Of a stretch of DNA of 64,000 bases, positions 26,601-38,087 are shown in pieces. The stretch lies in contig CM032120.1 of NCBI GenBank assembly GCA_018894105.1, positions 30,278,710-30,342,709 on the forward strand, written 5' to 3'. Position numbers and translations under genes: made by a program. Source of the stretch: Jacaranda mimosifolia (Eukaryota; Streptophyta; Magnoliopsida; Lamiales; Bignoniaceae). Numbering within the stretch: the first letter of the stretch is position 1; each line of letters opens with the position of its first letter. The notes beneath the pieces were generated by a model. It did not search any database. It saw only the letters and a list, made by a program, of their open reading frames with translations, and had not been told where the DNA came from.

Positions 26601-29600
26601 CATCAATTCCATCAGGAGAAAACTAAAAACCCAACGGAATCCATACCAAGCCACTTCTCGAGATGAGTAAATTTTCTGGGGAGAATCCAACTGCCACAAA
26701 CTTGAACAAGTCATTTAACATTCCTTTTAAAAAGTAATAGTATAATATTAAGAAATTGGGTGGGAGGAGACGCATCTAGTGTCACTTTGGAAATATCAAG
26801 ACATAAGACAAGCAACAAAAGGGAAATACAAAATATAATTACGCAGGAACTGGTGACATTTCATATGTTAAAAAGCATTTGGCAAGGACAGATGCATCCA
26901 ATTTCATTACTTCTTCACTAGCATCAGTAACCTCCTCTTCTGCTGATTATTCCCACTACTGCGGGGGTTGGCTGGAAGATGGGGTAGAAAGCCTTTTCAC
27001 CCACAAGGAGACAGCAACGTAATAGTAGGAATGTGAAACCACAGATCAACAAGGTTAAAAAATGGCATTCAGGTAAAAGGACATATTAGGCACATAATAT
27101 ATCGAAATAACACAATAAAAATTGCACTCAGTATTATCCACTACATAACAAGCCTCACTTATGTCATGTAATAAAATCTAAACAATTCACACAAATAAGA
27201 TACAAAGTAAAGAATTTCTTTTACCAATCCCAGGGCATTAAAGTATAGCTTGTTAATGCCAACAGAAAGAACAAAAAATTGTAATGATAAGCATAACAAA
27301 CCTGTGAAGCAAATGCATTGAAGCTGATGATTGGTCCAGCAATGTAAAGAGGTGCATAAACCAAGTAGCACAAGTATATTGGAAATGAGAACTTGTCATT
27401 TGTGACCCTTCTCTCCTGGAATATGTATCAACAGTGTTGATGAAAGAGACTCAAAGCTAGCATGAAAAATTGTTGAAGTTACCTAAAATGTAGAAAACCA
27501 TTGTACCAGCAAAACTTTAGCTGATACAAAAGCCCACCTGTAAGAGCAGGTAGCATGTCTTGCCTGATGAACAATGGTCACAGCGCTGAATATGCTTCTA
27601 TGATTAACAAAAGAAATATTAGAAGTAAGAAAGATAAGAAAAGTAGATAAGCAAATTTCAACTCTTCTTAACATTGCTGGACCAAACATTAACTAATCAG
27701 TACAAGCCAGCAAGGTAAAACATTGGCAAGAAATAACCAGTTAGTAATGGAGTTATTCTCAACTAATTTGCAATGATTATGAATAAGCAAGTGGCAAAAG
27801 CAGCACTATCTTTAGTTAACAGAATGAAGATATTCACGATACATAGTGCATATATCATATGGATGTCAAATTTATGGGATTCAACATTTGCACTGTCATA
27901 GTATTCAAAATACTATCACAAAATGGTAGTAAAGTACATTGTTCATTCAAATATCACTGAGAGTTCTTTTGATTCAGGAGTCATACTAAATTTTTCCTAC
28001 ACTAGAACTATATGTAAATTGACGAACTCTAAATAATTTGAAGCACATATAAATTGTGATGTGCCAGGTGGATTGAACAAACACTCAATCAGCACCTTCC
28101 AGAAGCTCCTGAAGGCTGGTATTGCCAGAAAAATGACAATAAAATTCATACCTTTTGATCAAAACGATTATGCTGGTCAGCCCAATGGTAGTCATACCCA
28201 AAGCTTATCATGCGCAAAACAACTGCAAAAAGTAACCAAATATAAAAACGCATGACAAGTTAACAAAGGAAATTTAGTTTTATTGCTTGTACAAAAGTAA
28301 GGAATCATATGCATGAGTTTTATACCGGTTGCATTAATTAAAGAAATCAGTGAGGCGAAACATATGATGGGTACATAATAGTGCTTATATCTACAGCTCT
28401 TTTCCCTGGATAGGGACATTCAGAAACTAACATGGAACTCTTTTTTCTACTAACACAGAAGAGGAGAAAAGTCTGATATACATCCAATAGCAACCAAAAA
28501 TTAAATACATGCCATTGGACAACAATGTTTTTATCTTTAATTATATATTATCTTTAGACAGAGTGATTCTCTTCTTAAACTTTTGTTTCTTTTTTAATCA
28601 TATAGGAAAAAGATCCATCTCTCCCAGTCTCCCTATCTTTTCTAAATATATATATATATATATATGAATGTAAGTACACGATGTCACATTAATTAAAGAA
28701 ATCATTTGAGGCAAAACATATGATGGGTATATAACAGTGCTTACATATAGCTCCTTTCCCTGGAAATACAGAAAATAAAGTAGAACTCTTTTTCTACTAG
28801 CACAGAAGAGGAGTGAAGTCTGAAGAGGTATACATTCCATAGTATCCAAAAGTTCTATGCCATTAGACAACAATGTTTATATCTTATCGTAGACAGAGTG
28901 ACTGTCTTTAACTTTTCTTTCTTTTTTGATAAAATTGAACAAGATAATCCATCTTTTTATATCTTCTTTAAATATGTACATATATGCATGTATGTAATAA
29001 GAAGAATATGCATGCTTTTTATACTAGTTGCATTAATTAAAGAAATTATTTGAGGCTATACATGTGATGGGTACATGCTTATATCTAGAGCTCTTTTCCC
29101 TGGAAAGGGTGGACCTCTTTTACTACTATTGTATAAGAGGAGCAAAGTATGAAGAGGTATACATTCGATGGCATCCAGAAATATCTCTACCATCAGACAA
29201 CAATGTTTTATGTCTTTCACATCTTATCTGTCAAGACTGATTCCCTTCTTCCAGACAAGATGAACCATCTCTCTCTATCTTTTTTAAATACACACACGCA
29301 TTTACACGATAAGAAGAAAATTTACTGCATAGAAATACAAAGATATGAATCCACCAATTGAAGGGTGGTTCAACATATGCATTCAAGGAAAACAGCAAAC
29401 ATCAGTCTAGCTCTATATCAAACACTGGTTATGAAGCAATCTATGATGAACCAGGATCGGCACAGGCTGCCTCAAAAAGGAATTCACCTTGAGACAGGAG
29501 TGCACAACGATAGATCAGCATCCACTATTTGAAGTGTCATTAAACACACGCATTTTGTTCAACAGCATTCTTTAGGTTGAAAAAATTGAAGCAATTTGAA

Positions 29601-31953
29601 GTCAATTTGAGTATTACGACTATAGATAGCAATTGAGCTCTAAGCTTCAATGAATAGTCATGTGGCCTAAATCATAATCTTGCTAATATTTATGGCTATT
29701 GCATTTAATGAAAAATAGAATAGAGAAACACTAACCTAAGAAGATATCTAAGGTTACTTCATCCTACTGCTCAGACTATAAATCAAGAAGAACAGAAGAA
29801 TGGCACCCTAAAGGCAAAAAATAGTTTTAGCAGGTATATACTTCGGCTTGAAAGGGATAAGTATTGCTGGTGAGTAATGATTGCCTGTGTTTAGTGTTTT
29901 GTTTGTTTACAGTTTACTTATTCTTTCTTTTTCTGGATGGATGTGTTGGAAGCATAAGACCTACATGATCCAAAAAACTCATTAAAAGTCAAACATTTTG
30001 AGCAACATCACATACCCAAAAGAAAAGGGGGAAAGGCCTATATTATGGTCAGACAGCAACAGAAATATAAAGCAGCATCAACAGTTAAAGTTAAGGGACC
30101 ACGGAGGAATATGTACATCCACCAACTATGATAGGAACATCATAAATGTGTATAAATCAGATTTAAAAGAACACGTTTCTGAAATCCCAGAAGACCAAGA
30201 TAAAGGATACCAAAATTAAAGGAGATATGCCATCTGAAGGTTCCCCGAAAGTTATCCAAATAAACCCAGCGTTCCCTACATCAAGATAAACAGGAATGCG
30301 ATACTGAAAGTCAACAAATGTTTTACGAACAGAGAGATCAGAGCCAAAATAAACTTACCCAAAACTGGAGAATCGATATCCCTCGTAAATACGATTACAT
30401 ACAAGAAATGATAGGTTAAAAACCCAGAGCAAAAATGAGAAGTATTTTTTCCTTCCAAATATCTGGTGAACATGAGAGTATTAGAAACTTTGTTTGACAA
30501 CATGAATAATGCTAAAAGCTTCACATTGACGTACAAAATATGGAGGCATTTGAAAAATTAAACTGAAAGACAACCATGAGGTTTAGTGAAGATTAAAAAC
30601 ATAAAATTTCCAGAATGTCTTCTACAAACAAACAAAAAACTGAGCAAGTCGTGTATAAAATGTTGGTATTTCAGCACCCAAAACTAGTACCTGCCATTGC
30701 AAAAATATAAAATCAACCAACTCCAGTCCTAATTTGAAATGAACACATATAGCCTGGATGTGTGAAATCTTGATTACAGGAACAAAACCTTATCATCCCA
30801 CACAAAACCTAACATTAAATAGCAACCCAATCACATCATGCCACTGTAACTCAACAAAGACAAGAATAATGCATGTGCTATTCGTCTCATTTAACAGTTT
30901 CTTTGGTAAATTTTCAAAGAACTCTACATGAAAGATAGTAGCAATTACAGCAAAGAAACATCAAAAGCTTGAAGGGAACGGACCTTTACTAGAAAAAAAT
31001 TAGCTGAAGCAATAGCGATGACAAAAGTGATGCTGCAAGGAAACAAATAAAAGAAAGAAAATTGTTACCAGAATAATTGCAGCAGCGCAAAGCACAAAAT
31101 ATCTCTTCTTGCAACATAACCATATATTTACCAGGCTCCATGTAGATATGATAGATAAGCCAAAGAGATCAGATTCCAGACAATAGACATCCCCTTTGCT
31201 TTCAAAGAAAGTGATGTTTTAAGCAAATTGGCAACCAATGTAAAAATCCCAAAAACCATGGTGAGAATTGGTAAATTCCCCCTGAAATTTCTCCATTGGG
31301 CATCAGAGACATCCTATGCAAGGAGATGAAGAGAAACAATATGAAACCAAAATGCATTAGACAGGTTAGGAAATTTCTTGACATGGTCTAGACATCGACT
31401 AACAATCAATAGAGGCAAGAAGTCTATTTTAATCGAGTAAATGCATTTTCCCTAGCATTCAAATCTCATACTTTCTATTTTAAACTACCCTAATTGATTG
31501 CTAATTGTATTTCACTGCCATCAAATAAAAACTGAACTACTTTTCACTTTTCAGTTCAAGAAGCAAAAATTCATCCAATTTATGCAAAAAAGAAAAACAC
31601 ACTTCCAGTGAAACCGTGAACTCTATAACCCCATAATATACCGCAAAGGTAATGAACACCAACATTCTTTCTAATCAATGACCAAAATTATGTGAAAGGA
31701 AAAGTATGGCATACATTAAGTCGACCGGCGATCCAACCAGGGCGTAAACCATAAAGCTTGGCATAGTGATCTGTAATTAGAATTAGCAGAAACAAATAAA
31801 ATCAGTTAAAGAAAAGCACAAATTAACATAAAAGTGCGCCGTGGAGGTACCATGGGATAGCTGGAGAGACCGACGAATGACAACAGTGTAGAAAACGACA
31901 GCGTATAGGACGAGAAACAGGAGCTCTTTCTGCCGCCAAGAAGTGGTCATCAT
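17676..31953 (-). CDS. MBOAT-family membrane O-acyltransferase (GUP1/HHAT-like), 19 exons, 527 residues
   Basis: A multi-pass membrane acyltransferase of the MBOAT superfamily, resembling yeast Gup1 and animal HHAT; the plant substrate is not evident. Exons: 31851-31953, 31715-31770, 31132-31313, 30984-31032, 30359-30462, 30211-30275, 28152-28222, 27538-27597, 27302-27415, 26566-26690, 26434-26485, 25258-25320, 25047-25156, 24858-24950, 24681-24762, 18854-18931, 17921-17996, 17805-17854, 17676-17726. All introns are GT-AG and phases close at 1584 nt. Key signatures are [12 protein letters not shown] near the N-terminus, [23 protein letters not shown] then [12 protein letters not shown] (residues 371-382), YIPLGG, and VAVWHDLEW, whose His412 is the expected catalytic histidine. 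Hydrophobic segments recur throughout. The length is close to the about 530 residues I recall for the Arabidopsis homologue. The frame is intact despite TE-laden introns. Confidence 0.92.
19271..19483 (+). repeat. Copia 5' LTR
   Basis: 213 bp, TGTAGAAAG...TTTCTCCA. My hand comparison with the 3' LTR finds nine mismatches in 213 positions, far fewer than between the Tat LTR pairs, so this insertion is younger than Tat-B and Tat-C. Confidence 0.9.
19486..19497 (+). other. Copia primer-binding site
   Basis: TGGTATCAGAGC, two bases after the LTR end, is the standard copia site complementary to the 3' end of initiator methionine tRNA. Confidence 0.92.
19606..23345 (+). pseudogene. Copia gag-pol remnant
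   Basis: Broken copia polyprotein in the order gag, protease, integrase, RT, RNase H. The gag N-terminus is missing or reduced: the reading frame opens shortly before a zinc knuckle ([14 protein letters not shown]). The protease has DSGASDHMT at about 20058-20085. The pre-integrase and integrase region (20430-21300) has [15 protein letters not shown] and [12 protein letters not shown] carries [10 protein letters not shown] near 22400, and RNase H has NADWAGS and a variant EAEFRSVA motif. Breaks are the stop at about 20419, a frameshift in the A-run near 20680, stops near 21564 and 22119, and a frameshift near 22220. The C-terminus has stops at 23180 and 23257. Confidence 0.88.
23344..23351 (+). 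other. Copia polypurine tract
   Basis: The AGGGGGAG run directly precedes the 3' LTR TG and would prime plus-strand synthesis. Confidence 0.75.
23352..23564 (+). repeat. Copia 3' LTR
   Basis: 213 bp, TGTGGAAAG...TTTCTCCA, colinear with the 5' LTR without gaps. It is followed by TATGGTATCAAAGC, a copy of the primer site that should only follow the 5' LTR. Confidence 0.9.
23565..23842 (+). mobile_element. Second copia leader joined to a TRIM-like retrotransposon tail
   Basis: Positions 23565-23614 repeat the copia leader at 19484-19534 almost base for base. At the shared CTTCTT the sequence changes to TGGTATCAGAGCC (23615-23627), a second Met-tRNA primer site. After about 95 bp comes a G-rich tract and a 120-bp TG...CA repeat at 23723-23842 with the TCCCACATCGGT start common in small plant LTR elements. 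Primer site, very short interior and short LTR fit the 3' part of a TRIM. Its own 5' LTR is absent. Confidence 0.65.
28320..29330. repeat. Three-unit diverged tandem repeat in MBOAT intron 6
   Basis: Three copies of a unit of about 350 bp. The shared landmark CATTAATTAAAGAAAT starts at 28332, 28687 and 29031, giving spacings of 355 and 344 bp. Other landmarks recur in order: CATATGATGGGTA-type, TTTTCCCTGGA, CAGAAGAGGAG, GACAACAATGTTT and a TA-rich stretch. There is no coding potential. It may be a local duplication or a tandem non-autonomous element. Confidence 0.8.
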
Positions 31954-32059
31954 TCTCAATCGGTTCTGGCAGTGGACGAGGGATAAGTAAATTGCAAATT
32001 TAAATTTGGAGTATTGACTATTTATTTAAATTCTGTAGGTGCAAGCTAATGGAAACTTG

Positions 32060-32411
32060 GGGGTTGTTTGGTTTTATTTCCAAACCTATTTTTACCAATT
32101 TTATTATTTCAGAAATAGAAACCATAACTTTTTAAAAAATTCACTCAATATAATTTTTATTTTTATTTTCAAAATACATTTTCCAATAACATATATATAT
32201 CTTTTCTCAATAATCTATATATCTTCTCTTTCTATTCTATTATTTCTATCTCTCCCCACCTACAACCTATTAAAACAAACATAATCATTACATTTTCAAA
32301 CATTTCATTCAAATACATTTCCATTTCCACGTCACATCACATAATTAATTCTCACCATTTTAGAAATGATGGAAATAAAAATTGAAAATGAAAATAAAAC
32401 CAAACAGCCCC
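32060..32411. mobile_element. Tourist/PIF-like MITE
   Basis: A 352-bp AT-rich element without ORFs. The left end GGGGTTGTTTGGTTTTATTT matches the inverse of the right end (GGGGCTGTTTGGTTTTATTT) with one mismatch in 20. It is flanked by TTG on both sides (32057-32059 and 32412-32414), a 3-bp duplication as expected for PIF/Harbinger-type elements. It lies about 105 bp upstream of the MBOAT start codon. Confidence 0.85.
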
Positions 32412-32414
32412 TTG

Positions 32415-32686
32415 GCCTTTGTTTGTTTAAACTTTGTTCTTCTACTTCTACTTCAACGATTTTCAAAAATATTTTTCAATTCCCAGAAAAATTTTAAAAT
32501 GAAATACATTTTCAAAAAAAAAATTTCAAAATACTCAATTTCTATCCCAAAAAATTCCTTTCAATTCATCTAAAAAACCCTACACCCTAAAAAAACCACA
32601 TCTACCTCCTTATTTTCTCACTCTACCTTCCACATCACCCATTTATTTATCACTCTCTCACTTCACTCATCCATATATATATATAT
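32415..32686. repeat. AT-rich element, partial copy 1
   Basis: Starts GGCCTTTGTTTGTTT and shares an ordered series of blocks with 40233-41534 and 51980-53195: TTCAAAAATATTTT-type, CTCACTCTACNTT-type, then CATNACTCATTTAT. It stops at a TA repeat where the MULE-like element begins. No ORF. Confidence 0.65.
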
Positions 32687-32820
32687 GGGTAAAATCTACT
32701 TTACCTCATTCTACTCAAACTTCGTCTCACTTTACCTCTCTTTACTTTTAATTGCATCACTTTACCTCCCTATACTTTCAATTTTACTTAAATTATTCAA
32801 TTCCGTTGTAGCTTTGGGAG
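32687..32820. repeat. Left terminal inverted repeat of MULE-like element
   Basis: Begins GGGTAAAATCTACTTTACC and pairs with the reverse complement of 40090-40232, mostly without gaps in the first 75 bp. Confidence 0.78.
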
Positions 32821-34556
32821 AGAGTTCCATAAAAAAGCATTTACAACTAGATAGAAGGGAGAATGCCGCGATAAAAAAAACCTACTAACAGCTTATTGAG
32901 ATGTGTTTATTAGATCTAGCAGTTTGATTCCTTCGTCAAAAAACCGACTCCCCTCCCTTTTTTCCCTGATTTTGGTCTGCCTGGACCTTGTTTAGGGTAG
33001 TGGTAATCCACATGCGCATTAAATTCTCTTCATCTCCTTAACACCGTTAACTTTTTCTTTTTAAAAGACAAAGTTGCCCCCATAATTTTTAATTGTTCAT
33101 TTAACAAATAAAACCCATCTTCTCCATAAAATATATATATATATATTTGAAGATCTAGAAATATAAAATCACCAAAGATATATAATGGAAATGTGTTTCT
33201 TAAAGACCGACTTCAAATGCTAATGGAATCTCACTTACACATAGTTTTGTTGCTACTTGGTGCTAAAGGCAGTGATTTTTTTATTTTTTTTTATGATTTC
33301 ATAAAGGAATGTATTAGTAATAAAACCAAGTTAGTGAAGCAATTCTCTATGGAGCAAAAAATGGGTATGCATATTATTAATTAGGGCTGTTCATTTGGTT
33401 TTAACCGATTTTTTTTGAAAATTGGATGCAGTTACTAATTCATGATTTGGCATGTATAGAATGAAAACTTCATTCTCGATTCTACGAGAATTTTTATGAA
33501 AGCCCAAAATTTTTTATTTTTTAAAAACACAACCGAAAATCGAACCAAACTAGGTTCAGTTCGATTTTTAACTGAAAAAATCGGACCGAATCGAACGTTT
33601 AACCGAAACTAAACCGGCCACAACCAACTCGGTTTCGATTCGGTAAAACCAAAACCGAACCCATTCAAGATTATTTTCTCTTTTTTTTTTTACCAAAAAT
33701 TGTGATAATAGTTTGCTTGATAAAAAATGTTTGATTTTAGCTTTAGGTAAAAAAATTGAGTTGGATTACTTATTTTTATAGTACTACAAATTTTATTTGC
33801 TAGAATTAAGTTTGATAATAAATGTTTATATTTAGGTGAAAATTTAGAATTGGCGAAAATATCAAATAGGCAAATGCCAAATAATACTAGTAGTTCGTAC
33901 AATAAAAAAATCATAATCATCTATTTTGTTTTCTCTTTGTATCATAATTATTCATGTATCATAATTATATGTCAATATGTCATTCATATATATATATATA
34001 TATATTAATATCTATACTATTTATAAACCGTAAGGTCTTTAATAACTATTTTGCTATGTTTAGTAATAAGATGATAAAATCAATTATATTTTATAAAATA
34101 AAGACAATATAGTTTTATTTTCTCTTCTCATTTTTCTTTTCTCCAATTTTACTTCTTTTTTTCCCAATTATTTCACCTTATCAAAAATTTCCTTTTATCT
34201 ATCCCCAAAACTTAAAAGTATATTAACAAATACATTATTTGAAAAATTACACTTAAACTTAAAAAATTCAATTTTTGGTTCGATTTAATCGAAATTTTCT
34301 GTTTAGTTTCGGTTAACTGAGCGAAAAAATTGAACCGAACCAAAAATTGAATTTTTTTTTAAATAGAAAATCGAAACTGAACCGATGTATTCCAGTGTAT
34401 TCTTTCCAACCTACTTCTTTTCTGATTTCGTTGGAAATCATATAAAGACAATTCCTATTTGATATAGCTATTTGAACCAGCATTTTACAATTAAGAAGCA
34501 AATATCTCTTGTATAGATCATGTATTAATTTACTATGGCTATGTTTGGTTGCTAGG

Positions 34557-34591
34557 ATTGGGTTGGATATAATGTTTATCCAACCCAATCT
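34557..34591. other. Subterminal hairpin in the PIF element
   Basis: GATTGGGTTGGATA and TATCCAACCCAATC form a perfect 14-bp inverted repeat around a 7-base loop, about 20 bp inside the left terminus. Confidence 0.75.
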
Positions 34592-36394
34592 TGTTTGGTT
34601 CAAAAATGATTGGCCCTATATTATTTTTTGGTCCAATTTTTAATCCAATAAAGTAAAGGATTACAGATCCTACCTAGGTGGTGGGATCAACTATCATTTC
34701 CATATTTCTTGCTTTTTTAAATAACAAAAAGTCTGTTCTACCCCCTAGTATGAAAAAGGAAGAAGCCCTAATCAGATTGTTGAAATTTCTTCCAGAATCA
34801 GTCGTTGTCCTCTGCGTTGCAACTCACTCTACACCTAGTTGCGCCTGTTACTCAAGAAATATTTTGGTTTTCTTCAAACCCACCAAATCACAAGCATACT
34901 CCTTAATCTTATCAGTAGTACTTCTCTTTTTATTTGCTGTTTAATACTGAATTTTTTGTTCCGCATAATGAGTGCGTTGCAACTTTTTAAGTTTCCCAGT
35001 TGCGTGTTTTGCTCAAGAAATCTGTTGGTTTTCTTGAAAGCCACCAAATTGCAAGCATACTACAGCACATTCGAGTATTTCACTTTTTTTATGCTCATTA
35101 ATATTGAGTTTTTTTTTCTTTTTGTTGACATAAATCGGTGGTTGTGGAGCCATCTCTTTCAAGCATGTGGGTTTTCAAGCATGGTGGGGATCTTTCAAGC
35201 ATGTGGGTTTTCTTGACATAAAAAGGCTACGTATGTAATAACCAAGGAGATTGACTTAACCAGATGCCATTCCTATGTTTTTTTTTTAAAAGTGAAAAGG
35301 AACTAATTGATAAAATGTTGCTGAAATTATCAGCTTTCTTGTTTTGAATTAAAACGAGGAAATATCAAAATTCCAGAGTATGCTAGAGACTTTTGAGAAT
35401 CAAGATTTGGTTTTGATTGCTAGAGTTTTGATTCCATAACAAAAATATGAGAATCAATAAACTATTTTTCAACTGATGGTGGGCAACCATTGAGAAAAAT
35501 ATAAGAATCAAGAAACCATTTTTCAACTGATGGTGGCTTGGGAAAGGAGGAGAAAACAGGACAAGAACATGAGGAAAATTCTGGGAAATGGGACATTTGT
35601 AGTTGAGGTTTAACCTGAAGATGGAACAAGGATAGAACTTTATTTGAAGTTTAGAGAAGAATAAACAACTATGTAAGAGGGAAATTTGGTCAAAGGATGG
35701 TTTTGTTATGGAATTTAGGCAGGCGGTTGAATTTGGAGGATTTGGATGAATTAGATTAGATAGGCAGTATCATTACTGCAATGTCAACATGGGCTTACTA
35801 ATATTGAAATATTTGTCTGCATTATGTCCTGGCCGTAGAATGTAGAATTTATGAATTGATTGGATCATGATTGTTACTAAATGTACTAAGCTTTATTAAC
35901 ATTTTTTTAATATTTATATATATGCGCCTATTAAGAATTCATTATTATTCAAATTCATTAACATCACACAAGTGTAAGAACGATGTCATTGAAAAAATCG
36001 ATCCCCCCTCCACGATGACTCCTAAACAAACATGCCCTCAACCTAATGACTTGGGGATGCAACTTGTCTTCAAAGATTTGATGGTGTATGGAATTCTATA
36101 ATTTTCACTTTTTAGTTGATTTGAAGATAATTATTTAGGCAAATTGCAATTAACATAAAAATCACCAACTAAATTTTATGTTTGTGAATTGTTAAACAAA
36201 ACCAAATAGATAGATAGGTACTTTTGTAAATTTTCATTCTAATTTCTGCTAGCTTTTATACATGCTAATTTTCTTTACAAATTCAGTACATACATCAATG
36301 TGTTTATCCTATTTTAGTGTTTATTGTACATCTAGTAGTAAACCCTTTTATGTCAATAATTTCTAGCAATAACAAGATTCAGTAATGAAATCTT

Positions 36395-37856
36395 TTGATG
36401 TTTACGGTTGAGATGCGTGAAATTGCAAAGAAAAAGGTTGAGGTATTTGTTGCGGTTGAAGAGATTATGCATCCAAGTATGTTTCTATTGAACTTACTAA
36501 TGAAGAGACTACAAAATGATAGGGGCAAAAGATGTAAGCATGTTGAAAGAGTCATTAGATATGTAATGTCTCATAGGATCCCAAAACAAATTAAACATCT
36601 TCATGAGTTAACTGAACTTAGTGATGTTGATGGTCTAGATAACTTGCAAATGAATCGTGCCACATTTGCAAGACTTTGTTTTCTTTTGGAACATGTTGGT
36701 GGGTTAGTGGACTCGAGATATGCATTGGTTAAAGAAAAAGTACCATTGTTTCTTTCTATTTTAGCTCACTACACAAAAGTAAGGGTTGTTCGATTTAATT
36801 TCAAAAGATCCGATCATACAGTTAGCATTCATTTCCGTTGTACTTAATGTTGTACTTAAGTTGCATCATTTGCTACTTGTTTCTCCACAACCTGTTCCGG
36901 ATGATTGCACAAATTCAAGATGGAAGTGGTTTAAGGTATTTTATGTAATTTTCAATTTATATATATATATATATATATATATCATAATATGCATTTTTTA
37001 GTGATGAATTTAAGCTATGCGTACATAACTATGAAAATGCATAACATTCTTTAAACAAATTTTTCAATCATTCAAGGGATGTTTAGGTGCATTAGATGGG
37101 ACTTACATTAAGGTCAAGGTACCTGAAACTGATAAGGCACGATATAGAACTAGAAAAGGAGATATAGCTGTAAATGTCCTTGAGGTGTGTGATCGTAACA
37201 TGAAATTTGTTTATTTGCTGAGTGGTTGGGAAGGTTCTATTGCTGATTGTCGAGTCCTTCATGATGCATTGAATAGGCCTCATGATTTCAAAGTTCTACT
37301 AGGTATAAATGATAGAAAATTTCACTACAAATAAAGTAGAGATATACATCTAAAATAGGCTCATGCTAAATATTTTTAAGCTTATGCTAAAATAGGACAT
37401 TATTACTTGTGTGACAATGGTTACACAAATGGGGAAGGATTCTTAAAACCATATAAAATAGCTAGGTATCATCTTGATGAATGGGCAGAGGGCACTTTGG
37501 CTCAACAAAATGCAAAAGAATTCTTCAACATGGCTCATTCAAAGGCTCAGAATGTGATTGAACGAACTTTTGGACTTTTGAAAAAGCGTTGGGCAATTCT
37601 TCAAAGTCAAACTTTTTACTCAATAAAGACTCAAAGTAGAATAATCATGACATGTGCTTTAATACACAATTTCATACGATCAGAGATGCCTCATGATCCT
37701 TTAGAACATCTTTTGGATGAAGTAGACTTGGAGAACGAAGATGAAAATGTCGACGACTACATAAACAATATTGAAACTACGCAACAATGGTCCACTTGGA
37801 GGGGGGGCATAGCAATATCAATGTTTAATAAGTGGAGGAGTGCAAGGATAGGATAA
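36395..37856 (+). pseudogene. PIF/Harbinger DDE transposase, frameshifted
   Basis: Nuclease-type transposase (DDE_Tnp_4 family). Exon 1 (36395 to 36935) ends in WKWFK, intron 36936-37076, exon 2 (37077-37302) holds [19 protein letters not shown] with the first catalytic Asp and [12 protein letters not shown] with the second. Intron 37303-37395 joins in phase to HYYLCDNGYTNGEGF in exon 3 (37396-37856). Exon 3 carries NVIERTFGLLKKRW with the catalytic Glu and CALIHNFIR. A frameshift near 36835 within exon 1 breaks the frame just before the VVLNVVLKLHHLLL block. The DDE residues themselves remain. The N-terminal extent is uncertain. Confidence 0.82.
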
Positions 37857-38087
37857 AGTGGTGCTCTTTTTTTTCTTTTTTAGCTTTTTAGATGAACCTT
37901 GTATCACATGTCTTCCATTTGTTAGGACTAATTGTATAATTTCGACTTTTTGCTTCATTTACTATCGTATATTATTCAGGAATTATAACTTATTGTATTT
38001 GTATATGGTTGTGATTTACCATATCATACCTGTTTATGGTCAGGTGTTATATATTATTATGTTTTTGAAATAGGTCATTGACTGCAA

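Noticed and set aside
31202..31384. Minus-strand 60-codon open frame starting at 31384
   Set aside because: It overlaps MBOAT exon 3 in a different frame; the exon frame with [15 protein letters not shown] is the real one.
17676..31953. MBOAT gene as a pseudogene because its introns carry transposons
   Set aside because: All 19 exons keep GT-AG borders and phase, with no internal stop, and the catalytic-type histidine is present.
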